41,124 bases of DNA from Smittium mucronatum (taxonomy: Eukaryota; Kickxellomycota; Harpellomycetes; Harpellales; Legeriomycetaceae), in assembly GCA_001953115.1 (NCBI GenBank), contig LSSL01000491.1:1-41124 (forward strand), in the 5' to 3' direction. Position 1 is the first letter of the stretch, and every line of letters begins with the position of its first letter. Shown piece after piece: positions 22,091 through 36,524 of the stretch. A program made the position numbers and the translations under genes. The notes below the pieces were generated by a model that searched no databases, was not told the DNA's origin, and was given only the letters and a program-made list of their open reading frames with translations.

Positions 22091-25000
22091 GAATATAAAA
22101 TCATTCTTTTTTTTCTAATAATATCATGCCAAATAAAATTTAATTATATGCTTTATCATTACCTGCATACTAGAAGTGACTTAGTATCATACATGTACGT
22201 TTATTTATCCTTATTAATTTTAAAGTTTTTAATTATTATAATATCAATTTTTGATCACAGAGAAAACCTAAATAAATTTATTAAAAAATTTACACCAATA
22301 ATTTATCAATAAATGGCTTATTTATGCATTTTTCAAATAGGAAATTTAAAAAAAATACATTTTTAATTTTTATTTCGTATACAAAGTGGGTTATTTAATT
22401 TTTCTAATAATGCGCAATTAATTAAATATTTGTTTCATGGATAAATTAAAGTTTTTTTTTTGCATTAGAAAATTCGATGCAATTAAAAAAAAAAAATCTT
22501 AAAGAGTTATTTAGACTATTTTAATGCCAAAATAAAAGTACATAAAAAAAAATATACAAATAAAACAAATAAAAAATAAGAAATTGAAAAAAGATATTTT
22601 ATTTCATTTAAATTAATTATTTTTTAAATATCTCTTCATATGCTCATAGCTTTCTTAAATTTATAAAAAACTCATCAAGATAGACCGTTAAATTAAATAA
22701 TTTTTTAGTGAGTAAAATCCATATAATATTTTTAAAATTTTATTAATAAACTCATTGAATTTAATAATAGATTTGAGAAAAAATATTCATTCTACTATAA
22801 AGCATATTTTTTTAATAACTAAGAAATTTTTTTGAATTCAATAACCTTTCTTAGAAATCAATTTTTCAGGAGTTGAAATTTTTATAGATTATTTAGTTTC
22901 TGAAGTTTTTTTATCTATAGAATGTTCTTTTGATCAGTTTAATCTAAAATTTATCTGTGGTTATTAATAAATTATCATGTATTTTTTTTACTTAACTTGC
23001 GTCATTTATATTGAAATTTTTTTAATTATTCTGAAACTTTCCATCCCTGAAAATTAGTAGATTTTATTGATGTTCTTTATCAATTAAAAAACTTTTTATT
23101 TTTAGTAATAATTAAATTATAATATTTTTACATAATTATAGTAGAATCTTACAGCTCGTATATAAAAAAAATTATCAAGAATATAATTCAAGAATCAAAT
23201 CCATTTACTTAATTTTTCAATAAGTGAAACAACATTTATAAGTATGATATATGAAAAATTTTATGAGATTTAGAAGCAAAATTATATTCATATTTAATAT
23301 ATATTAATTATAAATCACTATCCAGAACCTTGAATATTTTCTGAGACGTTCGTATCTACTGGAAACACTCATAAAAAAATAAAAATTCTTCTAACTTGTA
23401 AAAAAATTAATTTAACTTAAAGCTGAAATTAACTAAAAAATGTGGACCAATCATATTTATATCTAAGACTCTATTATATTTCCATCTCATCCAAAATTCT
23501 AAAATTATGTAACTTTATTTTTTTCAAATAAAAATTAAAATAGAATCAAATTTTGCCGAAATAAATCGATTTATGTAAATTTGAATCAATTTTTTTTTCA
23601 AAAATCAAAAATCAACTTAAGTGTCATATTAAGTAAAAAAAATCAATTTAGATACACATTAGTAAATTTCAAATCAAAATAGGTAAAAAAATGACTAAAA
23701 TTTTCAAGTTTGCACTATATAATAAAAGATATTGGCAAAATAATTTTTAAAAAAGGTAAAACCTGACATTTCCTAGATATTTTATTTTAAATTATCGGAT
23801 TAGTTTTGATCTTCACATGGCAAAAATATTCCATTAGAAACACTCTAAAATTTTTGATTTTAATAAGGGTTATTGGTTTTGAATGAAATTTCACTTTTTT
23901 TTTGCATATACGTGTTACTAAAATCATTTAATATTGTGTTTTTTTTATTTTAGTTTGAAAATAATAGTTAAACTAAGTCATCACATAAACATTCTTTATT
24001 TAAAATATCAATTTTTGAGAATAAAAAATGATAAATTTGGATTAACTTAAATTGTAGATACTCTTCGACAATTTTTGGTATGAAGTTAAAACATTATTAA
24101 TTGATCAGATTTAAAATTTACTAATTTTTACTTAAATTTATTTATTTATTATTTAATTTTACTCATAAATTAACTTTTGAATTAAAAATTCACAATTTGA
24201 ATCGATTTTACAATTTAAAATTATTTTTAATCTATTTAACTTCTATTTTTAGTAAATTCCTAATCAAGTTTTACATAAAGAATTTGAAAAATATGCAGAC
24301 TGATTTCGTGACTAATAAAAGGTTTATGGAAAGTCAAAAATCTAATCCCGATATTTATTATAGCAATTTTAATTGATAAATTTTTTTATAATATAAATAT
24401 ATGTTTCATATTTTCGAATTAGGTGATATTGTAAATAGAAAAAATATATGTCGATTTTGGAATAAAAAATTCACGTTTATTTTTAAACATTTAATTAGAA
24501 TAATTTTTATAAATACAGATATTTTCAGAGGAAATTATTTGAAAAAAATTACTTTTGTTACAAATTATAGAATTTACCTGCTCTGTTTTCAAATAATTCA
24601 CAATTTACTTTGGTTAAGGTAAAATTTTATAAATATTACATAGTAATTTTTTGAAGATAAGAAATTAAAATAAGAAATTTTTTTTCAATAAATTTTTTTT
24701 AAAAAAATCCTTGTATTAATAATCTTTAAACAAAAAAATTCTATAATTTATTTGCCCAAGCATGTGTTATAGATAGTTGATAATAATCTTTAAAGAATTG
24801 GCAAAAATTCTATGAAAACTTATAACTATCTTTTATTGAAAAAATTGCAAATTCTAAACATAATACTTATTTTTTTATAATTAATAAGGATGATTGAAAA
24901 ATCTCTGATAATTACAAGAAATAATAAAAAATCTGATTTAAAACTTTTATAATTTATATTAGAGTTTTTTATAAATTATTTAAAAAAATCGATAAAATTG

Positions 25001-27320
25001 GTTAATTATATTTAAATTGTTAATTTAAATAGTTAAGAGTTTCTCTAATATCATGTTTTTTTTAAAAAAAAATTCCAAACCTAATCATTTTACGAAATTT
25101 GAATGAAATTTTAAAAAAAAATTATAATCATAATTAAAAATATTCTTAATTGAATTATTTATTTTCGATTTTGGTTTCTTATTGTAATTGTCTTTTTCCC
25201 AATATATCTATCAAATAAAGGATAAAAAATTTGCTTTGATGATTTTTTTATATTATATTTTTTCCTTTTTTTTTGAATATATTTGAGCTGGAATCAAATC
25301 GTTTTATTATATATTTAAAATTTGAATTAGTTATATCAAAAATTATTTCTAACTGTATTTTGCGTATAATCATTCTCTTTGAAAATTTATTATTTTAAAT
25401 AGAGTTTTTGCTTTATATCTCGAAATTGGTAGTTAATTAATACTAATTTTATCACATTTTTACTCTGTTAATTACAATATACATTAATATAAACCTAATA
25501 AAATCCCTTTATTTTTTAACTATTTATGTTTTCAATCTTAATCAATTCTCATATTTAATATATAAAAAAATTATATTTTTTTACTTTATTATGAGTATAA
25601 ATAAATATTTTTGGTGTTAATCTGTAATTTAAAAGTTTATTTTTTTTAGAATTTAATCATTAATATTGTATAAAACCAAGATTATTATTTGATTTTTTTA
25701 CAAAAAATTAAGACCTTTTTAATGAATCTTTACATAATTCAATTTTAAATATTTTTAATTAACATATTTGTATTATATTATATTTATGTAATTTTATATT
25801 ATAAGATTTTTAATTTTTAAGCCATATTTTTTTATAATCTTTACACTATAGCTTTTTTAGTTAAAATCATGCCTAATAAACTTCTAAAATAATTTTAAAA
25901 AAAACTTTACTTTATATATTCAGACTAATGACAAAAGATATATTGAAAAAAAAATTTCTTTATATACATATTCAAGGCTCTCGGAAGTATTTACTAGATT
26001 CTTTTTAAACAAAGAGTATCGGAATACTAAAAGTAGTATTTATAATATTCTCTGTGCACATAGAAAATGTTTAGAATAATCAAAAAATGTATCAACGTCA
26101 GAAATCAAAAAGAACCTACCCTTCGAAGATAATTTTTTTTAAATAAATCCCTTATATCGATTTGCTGCTAATATCTGTGAAATTATCTAAATTATAACTG
26201 CTAATTAGTACTAGATATAAATAAAAGCTAAACGGAGCTAAGTGAAATGAAAATATTTCTATCTTTATTCTGAAACTATATCTCTTTTCCTTTTTTAAAC
26301 CTTATCTTATTTAAATCTTAGTCTTAGTGTTATTCTGTTTATCTTATATTAGTCTAGTTTAGCCTATTTATATATTTTAATTACTAATCTGAATTATAAT
26401 TTTCTTGTATAAACTAATCTCCTATAAAATATCTCTAAATTAAAATTGATTAATTTAAACATATGTTACATCTACAATTTTTTTAAAAAAATCTTAAAAA
26501 GTAATGATTTATAAGAATATCTATGGTTGAAGCAGCAAAGATTATGTCTATTATGGATTTTGATGATATTTCACGTTATAAAATTATTATTTTATTTTGT
26601 AATTTGCTAATATATCTAGTGTTTTTTCTGCTAAAATTATCAATTTTCACTAATTTTCACTAATTTTTTCTTTTTTGTTTCTCATTTTATTTTTTCTTTC
26701 AAAATTAAATTAATTAAATTTCTATTTAGCTAATAAAATTTCTTTTCCAACAGAGTTTTTAGGCGTTGGTAGTTATGAATTTTAAGTCAAAAATTAAGCC
26801 TGCATTATTTGTTTTAAAATTTTTAGTTTTGAGATTTTTCGGGGGTGAGAAACCTTATTAAATTTAGCTATTATCATGTTACTCTAGAATTAAATCTGAA
26901 ATAAATATTTTTTGAATTTTCTAATTTAAACTAGTTATAATCACGCTTTAAAAAATTATATATATTTATATAGTATGTAAATAAATAAGTTTTTTCAAAG
27001 TTAAATTTTTTGTTTTTTCAGTTTTTTTCGACCTAAAAAATATTTCCTGATATAAATTCTAAAAATAAATTCTAAAAATTAAAAATTATTTTTTCTTGTG
27101 TAGTTATAGATTTAATCTGGTTTAAATTGTAATAGTTTAAAATTGGATAAATTTGAACGCAATTAATTTAAGTAAATAACCGATTATATATTACTGATAT
27201 ATAAGGAGTAGAAAAGTTGCAAATTAAGTAGTTATAGCTATAAAATATAATGAATCTTGAATTTTTAAAAAAATTTTACATGGAATTTATAAAAAAACAG
27301 TCGGAAATATACATTTTCAG

Positions 27321-27371
27321 TTTTACATAACGATAAGAACGAGAGAGAAAGGGTTCTTATGCTATGTGAAA
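27321..27371. repeat. Imperfect hairpin with GA-rich loop
   Basis: ATAAGAAC (27333-27340) pairs with GTTCTTAT (27353-27360). After a small internal loop, TTTTACATA (27321-27329) pairs with TATGTGAAA (27363-27371). The loop is the purine-rich GAGAGAGAAAGG. It gives about 17 base pairs in all and is unusual in the desert. It might be a degenerate MITE or a small structured RNA. Confidence 0.5.
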
Positions 27372-30300
27372 TTTTATTCATTAGTTTTTTATAAGCTGTG
27401 ATTCCGTTAGAAAATCTTATTTTAAACAATAAACAAAACTTTAATTTATTCTTTAGTAAAAATATAAATCACATTGTATTAAAAAGACATTTGAAGATTT
27501 AAAAGAAAATTCAGCCTAAAAATCAAGAATGTTGTGTAATTAACATATTTTTATGGAATTATAAAAAAAGATGCAGTGTTTTAAAAAGTTGGAATGGAAT
27601 TTTGAAAAATGAATTTTTTTATATAAATAAATTTTCTAAAATACCAAAACATATGGTTTTAATTTTTATCGTGTTTTTTGCTTCACATATTCATTTTTTG
27701 ATATTTTTAGATGTTATTATTAGAAATTTTCAATTTAAAAATAAAGACAAGTTTAAGCTATTTTCTTTTTATAAATTTTTTGTTAACATTAAGTTATTTT
27801 TTCTAATACATGCCTTCTTTTCAATGAACAAAAATATGTTTTTTGGTATTTTAGAATAAGTGTTATTAAATTTTTAGAATAATAAGGGCAATTTTTAAAT
27901 TTTTGTTTTAAACTATTATTTTTATGGTAATAAAAATGATTTTAATTCATTGGTTCAAAATAGTTTAAATATAAGTTTTTTTAAATTCAAGGTGATTTTT
28001 ATTTTTTTAAATATTTTATGATAAATATTAAGTTTAAATATCTTTTTATTTAGATAATAACACGTTAATTTCTAAAAAATACAACAGAGTCTATTAATTT
28101 TGAATTGATACGTGAAAAAAATTATAATAACACACCTAAAAATATTTTAACAGAACTTTATTACCAACTTAATAATAAATTAATATTTTAAATTACTTAT
28201 TATTGGGTTTATATAATTTTAAAAAATAATTTTAACTGTAAAAAAATCCCTTGATCATTTAATTTTTTTTTTTTAAAAAAAAAAATACACCTTTAATAAA
28301 AGTTAAATGTTTTTCTTGAGTAGTTATACATTCATAATCCACATTTTTTAAAATCATGTTTTTATAGAATCATTTATGTTTAAATTTTTAATAAAATCAC
28401 TTGAATATAAATAAAATTAAAATTAAAATACTAAAAATTAAAATTTAAAATTTTTTTCTTTCTAATCAAAAATTTTGTATAAAATTTAAAAAAATTTGAA
28501 TTTTTTGAAATGGTAATATTTAAAGGGTATAAAATTTTGATTTTCAGACTTTTTTTTGAAATATATTATAATTTATTTGTAGGAAATATTGACTTTTAAA
28601 CAAAAATGTAGTCAAAATTTTGTAAATCAAAAATTCCAAATTTTTAGAATCTTAGTTTTTTAGCTATTTTTATATTTATATTAGATAATTTTTAATTTTT
28701 AATACTATTTTCACACAAGAAAAAAAAAATAGTGATATTATTATTTTTGTAGAATATTAGTAATTTTTTATAGATACGAGAAATTATTTTAAAAAAAGAA
28801 ACTAGTGAAGAATCAACACTGTAGAAAATAAAATAAAAATTGAATAAGGATATTTTTTAAGCAAATCTTTTTTAAATTATAAGATTTTTTTAAAAAAATT
28901 CTTAATGTAGATAATAATGAAGAATATCAATATAAAATTTCCAATTTTTTCCTTCTATTAATCTTTTATTTTTTTAATTAATGAGTTTTTATACTTTCAT
29001 AATTAAAGTCCCGAAAACGATATACTTTTTGGACTTTATATTAAAAAAATATTACATTTAGTTTTGTTTATTTAAATTATTTTTTGGAATATAAAATAGA
29101 ACTTATTACATAATATTATATAATTTATCTCAGAAAAATAAACTTATAGTTTATTTAGAAAAAATAACCTACATTATATAAAGATACTTGATTTTTTAAA
29201 AATGTATATTATAAACAGATTTTTATTTAATAAATATAATTCTTGAAAAATAATTTACTATAATAAGACAATTTATTTGAGCTGAAGTGGAACTAGAGTA
29301 ATTTTTTTGTAAGATAAAATCACTTGAGCTGAAATATCGTATAAAAAATCGGAAATAAATATATTTATTTACTAAATAATGATATATTTTTAAGTCAATG
29401 CTCACATAATGTACACTTGATCTAAATTTTATATTTTATTATTAGTGATTGTTTATCGAAAATAGTTATTTTTACTATCGACTCAAATGAAATGAACTAT
29501 ATCTAAGATTTATAAATCTTTTTAAATAAAATTTTATAATATTCATTTAAATTAAAATATTTATATAGGTTATTTGAGATACATTATTAATATTAATTAA
29601 AAGATTATTTGAACAGTGAAATAAGTGTGATTACAGAAAAAACGATACTCAAAATTTCCAAATAAAGTGTTATTAAATATATAATTATCCTGTTTATTTA
29701 GACTTTAATTGGAGCAAAAAATATTTTTTTATTTTATACTATGATAAAAAACTTTTTTTTCCTTATTTATATTTGATTTATACTAATTTTCGAATTTTTT
29801 TTAGTATATCAAATCAAATTATACAAATAAAAAATATTTTCATAGCGAATCTGGAGATAAGTTTAAGCTTTGAATTGTAGATTCAAGCTGAAAGTATCTA
29901 TTTTTATCTGGATTTTTTTAATAACAAATTTTTTGATTCAGAATTTCTATAGATTGTTGAAGTTGTTCTGTAATTTCAAATTGGATTAATAAAATATTAT
30001 ACCCATAAAATATTGGTTAATATTATTATTCCTGATAAATTTATAACATCATTATTAAAAAATTTCAAAAAAATTTAAATATAAAATTATGTAGATATTT
30101 GAGGTTAATAATGGCTAGTCTTCCAATACGCTTTTTAAACCATGTGTTTATAAAAGAAAAATAATATATACACGTTTATATAATGGAATTGATTTGTAAA
30201 ATTGAATATTTCGGTAAAACGTTAATATCTATTTTAATTATGATTTAGCATATATTTTTTTATATTTATAACTAAATAATTAGTAAATAGATGTGAAGGA

Positions 30301-33123
30301 TCTATTATTTAGAACAATATATTTTTTTTCATCAAGTAATATTATTAAAACAATTTTCGCCTTTATTAGTTTAATCCTTTTGTTTTTATCGATGGTGTAA
30401 ATTAAAGTTATATATACAGCCATCTGATAAAATCAACAAAATTAGGCTAATCGATAAAATGATTTTTAAATAGTTTTAAAGCTTTTTTTTATATTTTATA
30501 ATGCATTTTATCTCCCAAATTATTAACATATTTAATTAAATCAGTAAAATTAATCACTATATTAATTTATTATGAGTACCTGCTTCGCAGTGGAAACCTG
30601 CAGATAGATCTCGCATGTTCAATTGGGAAAAGTGAGATAAAGTTACGTTATACATATAATTATTTGTAATATGTATCGCTATTTTTTCCCCATCAAATGG
30701 TTTTTTTATGATGAAATATAAACGGTAGTAATTTATTATTTATTATTTAGTACTGCTTATATAATTTGAAAAATTTTGTGCCCTATAAATGAAAGATAGC
30801 GGAGGGGTTGAAAAGGTTGCCTACTTTTTTTCATTCCTTTTTCCTTTTTTTCTTTAATTTCCTATTTATATTCAATGTGGGAGATAAAATTTTTAAGTCT
30901 TAAAAAAATAAATTCAAAGCTAAATACCAGCATACCAAAAATTAAACTGATTAAATAACTAGTAAGTAAGCTATGTACGTGGGAATGGATAGCGTCCGAG
31001 ACCCGTAAAACTTATTTTGGTAATTTAACGAATATTCTTGCTATATTTTTAAATTTAAACAATTAAATCATCGTTTACGTAATTTTTTTTCAAAATATAT
31101 CAATAAAATAATATTGTGTATAGTAAAGCATAAATATAAAATTTAACTCTCAAATCAAACTTTTTGAATTAGAATAAAATCAAATTTAGATCTTAAAAAA
31201 AGTTTGGGTTAAGCTAAAAGTTTTTGGGACAGTTAAAATTATAGAATACAAAGTTGAGTGAAACGCATTTTTGTGCTAGTATTTAAATATTATGTATAAA
31301 TTATCTTTAAAAAAAAAGCGCATTTATGTAAGTTCTACATAATATTTCAAATTATGCATGCTTAAAATAAAGAATCAGTTGCAAAAATATTGACTTGGTT
31401 AAATTTAGGAGGTAATTAGGAAAAATGCAGAATAAGGTCTTCCGTTTTTATACATGAGTTATTCCAATAAAAATATATCATATTTGATATTAATAAATGT
31501 GTTTTTTGAAAAATTCAACTATAATATGATCACAAAAAAAATTATTCTTATACGAAATCCACCTAATGTTTATGTATTTTTTTATTTAAAAAAAACCATT
31601 AAATATGAGCAGAACCTGTTTGTAACTGCAGTTAAATCCTATTTTTTTTGATTTTTAATTTGAAATTGTGTGTATTTAAATTGAAAATACAATTTTTTAT
31701 CAAATTTTAAACGTTTTTTTACTGATTTTGTGTATAATTATATTTATTATGTCAAGAAAATAAATTTAATGGTTTATTTTATAGAGATTTAATTATTAAA
31801 TATCATAAATATCATAAATATCTATATTTTCGTCTTTGAGTTTTTCATTTTCAAAATATAAACGTATAAGAAAAACTAGCGCCTAAGTCTTAATATATTA
31901 TTTTTTGAGTTGTATTTTTATCGCCTTTTTTTTTGTATGTGAAAGAAAAATATCACTTATCAGTTTTTTTATCATAAATTAAGACATTTGCTAATTTTTG
32001 GATTTTTTACCCCAAATTAATGAGATCGAGAATCATTAATTTTTTTCTATTTTATCAAGTTATCGATATCTGAAAAAATCTTGTATTTTTGTTAATGATT
32101 TCAGCTTTCTCTCCAATTTATAAAATTAAGGTAATTGATTCTCAGTATTTTTTTTAAAAATTTGGATAAATTATTTTTTAAGATTGCAAATCTTATACAA
32201 AAAAAATCTCTTATAATTACATTGAAAAAAAATTTCTTGTTTTTAAATGTTAATTCTGCTTTAGTCTATAATTAAAATGAAATTGGACTCATTTAATGAT
32301 ATAATTCTGCTGTTAAATAAATAAATTTGTTAAAGAGGGTTAGAATCTTAAACTTTCTAAATATATATTTTGAATACTAGATAAAATATTTCCAAAAAAT
32401 TATTTTTATTAGTTGGATAAAAAATTTAGGTCTTGCACCAGTTCAATTTGTTATTTATTTGATTTTTTTAAAATCTATTCAAAAAAATTTCAAATTTTGT
32501 GAAAATCGGTCTTTTATTGGCGAATAAAAATTATATAAAATCAATTTTCTTTCAATTTTATATGGTGAAAATTTTTTAATATTCCTAATATTTCTTTAGA
32601 ATGTCCAAGTAATTTATATTCTATATCTTATTATTTCAGATTAACGAATTCAAAAATTCATTCTGATATATTCAGGGAAAATTCATGCTCAATGTGTATT
32701 ATTAAAGAAGGTGTAAGCTAACTAACATGTATGATTTAAAATTTTTTTATTTTCTGCGCAAATCCTTACTGAATTCATTTAACACCTAAAAATTGCTTTC
32801 ACATGACTCTTTGGACATCAAATTTATTATTGATCCAATAAATAGGTCATTAATAGCAGAAAATTCATTTAAATATTATTTGATATAAAAATCAACGAGA
32901 TTATTCAACCTTCGTCGTATCCGATTCTTTCTTTTTATTTATTAGACTTTTAAATTCAGGTAAATTATAATATTTCCTAAAAAAAAATAGAATTCTGAAA
33001 ATAATTAAAAATTAAATAAATAAAGATAAAATGATTAAATTAATTTTACCTTAAAAAATAGATTATATGTTTAAATAACACTTTTAATTTCATATAATGT
33101 CTAAATTTAAGTTTTTTTAAAAT

Positions 33124-33150
33124 AATTCTGTTAATTCTGTTAATTCTGAA
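33124..33150. repeat. 9-bp tandem repeat
   Basis: Two perfect AATTCTGTT units followed by a third with two changes. Short, with no associated gene. Confidence 0.7.
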
Positions 33151-35429
33151 GAAAAAATTTTCAAATGATTTTCTTTTGATTTATTTTCATTATAAAATTA
33201 AGAATTTCTTGATAATAATTTTAACCAAATACTTAATACCATAGAGACGATTCACCTCATTAATAAAAACTTCATTAATTTTTTCCTATCATCTTAAGCT
33301 ACAGGATAAAGCATGAATATATCATGTTGTAAATATGAATTATAAATCCCATCTAAATAACTTTCTTCTAAATAAAACCTGTTATAAGCCTTTAAAACGA
33401 GTAATTTTTTTCATCACCATTTATCATCACTAATAATCAATTTATAAGTTTTTAGAAGTAATTCGCGTTTTCTACACCTTTAAACTTCATAAAAAAAAAA
33501 ATGTGTAAAAAATCCAAATTTACAAGTATTTTGTAAGAGAAAAGCTTTAAATTTCTATTCTTGAGTGCTAAGGATTATTTTTTAAATATTGAGGGGTTTT
33601 AATCTATTATTTAACTAATATGCTAATATATTATAAAATTTTGACATTAAATTTATCATTAATTTTAAAAAAAATTGTTAAAAAATAGATAAAATCACAA
33701 AAATCACAAAAAATATTTTTTCTAAAATACTTTTTCCAAATATTCTTAATATTTTTGTTTAGACAATAATTTTATAAAAAAAGCTTTTGTTAAAATAGTT
33801 TATTTTGGATCAAAAATAGTCAGTTACTAGCAAATTTTGTAATTTATAAATTTTTTTTATAAATTTACTTTATTTTGTAATAAATTTTTTTTTAATTGTT
33901 TTATTATTAATCCACAAACTTTATTTTAGATTGATTTTTAATATTTTGATATTATTTTATCTCCAAAAAAATATTCATAACCGTAATTTATTAAAAATAT
34001 TGATGAAAATGTCAGAATAAGTAGCTATGGAAAACTCTGATTTTTTTTAAAATGAAACGGGGAGTTTTTTCTATATCAAAAGAAAATAATTTAAAAACTA
34101 TTAAACGCAACTTATATTTAAAAAATATGAAATTTTTTTAATATCCTAATCTTTTCACTGATTTTTTTTCTTTTTTAATGCCTCCTTCCCTCTTTGCTTC
34201 CTCTTCTAGAGACGTAATTTATACTGATATTTACGAAAGTTTAAGAAAACATAAAAAATACCACCCTTTGTTACATATTTTTTCTATGTTTGATAAATTT
34301 TTAAAGTATTTGAAATATTAATCAATTTTAAATCTGAGTGCTTTTAAGAAAGATAATTTCTCGAATTTAAATTATAATTTTGTTCAGAGACAGTTATTTT
34401 TTTTTTATGTAATATAAATTTACTCAAAAATCATAATTATTAGCTGCATAATCATATCTAATCGTTATATAAACCATTTTAAAAGTCTTCAAATTATTTA
34501 ATATCAGTATTAAGACACCCATACGACACATTTTTTATCATTTTTTTTACATCGATTATTAGAATAATAATAAAAAAAGAAAAAAATTATCAAAAGAATA
34601 TATTGCTAAGTTTTTGGACAATGTTAATAAAATTTGGAATTAACTGGATTTGAATTTGTAAAATTAGATAAAATTAAAACCTATTTTTATATAAAATGAA
34701 ATATTTTAGTTTTGTTTTTTGATTTTTTTTAAATAAGAAAACCCGTTTTTTTCTTGATGTAAATCGAAATATTACAGCTCTTTATAAAATTCAATTTCAG
34801 TAATATATGAAATTTTTTCAATAATGAATCTTGAAATAGTCAAATAATTTCTAAAAAAATAAAAAATTGCTTTTTTCGTGTTCAAATATCCATTTAAGTA
34901 ATAACAATATTTAATATTTTAATTTTGTGGTCTTGTATAATTTTAATTTTCATATTCTTGATTTCTTATTATTATTAATCTTATTTCTATCAAAATGGTT
35001 TTAGCCTTAATAAATTGACTAAAAGCTAGTATATTCTTTTTTATCAAGTTTTTATTATTCAGCAATTAATTATGGTTGAATATAAATTCTAAAAAGCACT
35101 AACTGGATTGTGGTCAGAAATTACAATATTGTTGATAATAGTACACAATTTATCTCTGCTGTTGGTCCGGTTTGAGTATATAGTCTATAACGTATAAAAT
35201 AGGCTCTTTAGTATATGTAGAGCATGATATATTGATATTTTTTTCTCTCTAAAGGATATAACTAATTGATGTTAGAAGCTGGGATATCATTGAAGATATC
35301 GCATTAAATTCAATAAATTAATTTTTATTTCAAATTAAATTTGTACATTTAAAGCTATGAATATATCTTGATATAATTTTTATTTTAAAAACACTGAGTT
35401 ATAATAAATAAGCAAAAAAAAATTATCAT

Positions 35430-36385
35430 GACTTACCTCTGCCTCTCTGTAATCTTTATAACTCGAGGTGGTTGTTTCAAGGAAGATTATGAACCACTAA
35501 AACTCCGAAGATTAAGTGAAATGAACACGCGGATACGAATAAAAAATCTGATTGTTTACAGAAAAAATTTAGGTCATTGATTTCGGCTTTTATATGAATT
35601 TAAGTAATCTTAAAATACCCTCCATGGAGTTTTCCAACTATCCCCAACCGTGATTCATCGAAATTTGAAATTTGGTTTTTGATTTATGAGCGTATAGGTG
35701 TAGGTATCAATCATTAGATCGTCTCATTGCTCTGTCTAACACGTCGAGAGAAATTTAATAAGATGTTTTTGACGGTTTTAGGCAAATCTATTTTGCAGAA
35801 TTGACAATTTTTTTTAAAATTTTCATCTAAAAACATCATATTAGATAGTCATTTTACGATCCAGAAGGTCCCCATTCGCATTTTCCCAATTTTCTGGAGG
35901 CCAGGTTCCAGGTCAGGGTAAAGCAGCTGAAAATTTATCCAGTTTTTTTTTCTCTGATTTTTCGGCCCACCGTTCATTGGTGGATTTTAGACCGGTTATT
36001 TTTATTTTTCCTGTCGAATATGTTTATTTTTTTTTTCGCCTTTTGAATTTTGAACTCAATTTTTTTTATCCATCTTACACTGCTGGTCATCCAGGTTGCT
36101 ATCCTGGACCTTATGAGTGACTTGACGAAGTCTGATATCCAACTTTTATAATTAGTCTACTTGTGGTATGCTCGCTCTCGAGCAGCGCTAGTTTTTAAAA
36201 AGACGGATTTTATTTCTAGCTCCAATATAACTCGCTCTATTGTGGCATAATTGCCCAATTTAGCTACAAGTCGAACAACTTTGTCAATTTCTGATTGAAT
36301 AGGATCAACTCGGCCCTCGATCATACCAAAAGTCTTGAAACCATAAAGTCCAATCAGAGTTAGTGCAGAGTTAATGGGTTTTATT
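35430..36385 (-). pseudogene. LINE ORF2 C-terminal part, copy A (5'-truncated)
   Basis: On the minus strand this aligns end to end with copy B (37490-36525). It starts in the post-RT region (DLKIKPINSALTLIGLYGF...), passes through SVFLKTSAARERAYHK (about 36240-36180) and a C-x2-C motif, CQFC (35795-35806, reading NCQFCKIDLPKTVKNILLN), and ends with the conserved tail near 35450. The C-x2-C followed by a hydrophobic ILLN resembles the C-terminal CCHC-type motif of many APE-type LINEs. The frame is broken by stops. RT and endonuclease are missing, so it is a 5'-truncated, dead insertion. Confidence 0.7.
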
Positions 36386-36524
36386 TTCAGATCGTTTAAA
36401 TAAAATATATGCAGAATAAAATTACTTTGATTTTTTTTTTACAGGATATTTGTTTCAAAGTTAATAAAAAGTTATAAAAACTAATTTTAAAAAAAGTGAA
36501 AAAATTTCAAATTTTTTTAACCCA
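36386..36524. other. Short spacer between LINE copies A and B
   Basis: About 140 bp of AT-rich sequence with poly-A/poly-T runs, probably the 3' UTR or tail of copy B. It separates two LINE copies lying head to tail in the same orientation. Confidence 0.5.

Larger units (their letters stand above)
22091..35429. other. 13-kb AT-rich gene desert
   Basis: The frames at 24401-24622, 27602-27859, 29223-29405 and 31454-31651 consist almost entirely of Phe/Ile/Lys/Asn/Leu/Tyr, as expected from AT-rich noise, and have no motif. Small GC-richer islets occur at 30571-30650 and 30970-31012 and are unclassified. A 9-bp tandem repeat (AATTCTGTT x2 plus a variant) is at 33124-33150. No RNA gene was recognised. 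Confidence 0.65.

Noticed and set aside
24401..24622. 73-codon plus-strand frame, and similar ones at 27602, 29223, 31454 and 19655
   Set aside because: Composition (Phe, Ile, Lys, Asn, Leu, Tyr) expected from about 85% A+T random sequence; no motif and no conserved context.
30571..30650. Possible tRNA (contains GTTCAAT and stem-like pieces)
   Set aside because: No 7-bp acceptor stem or proper D and anticodon arms could be formed.
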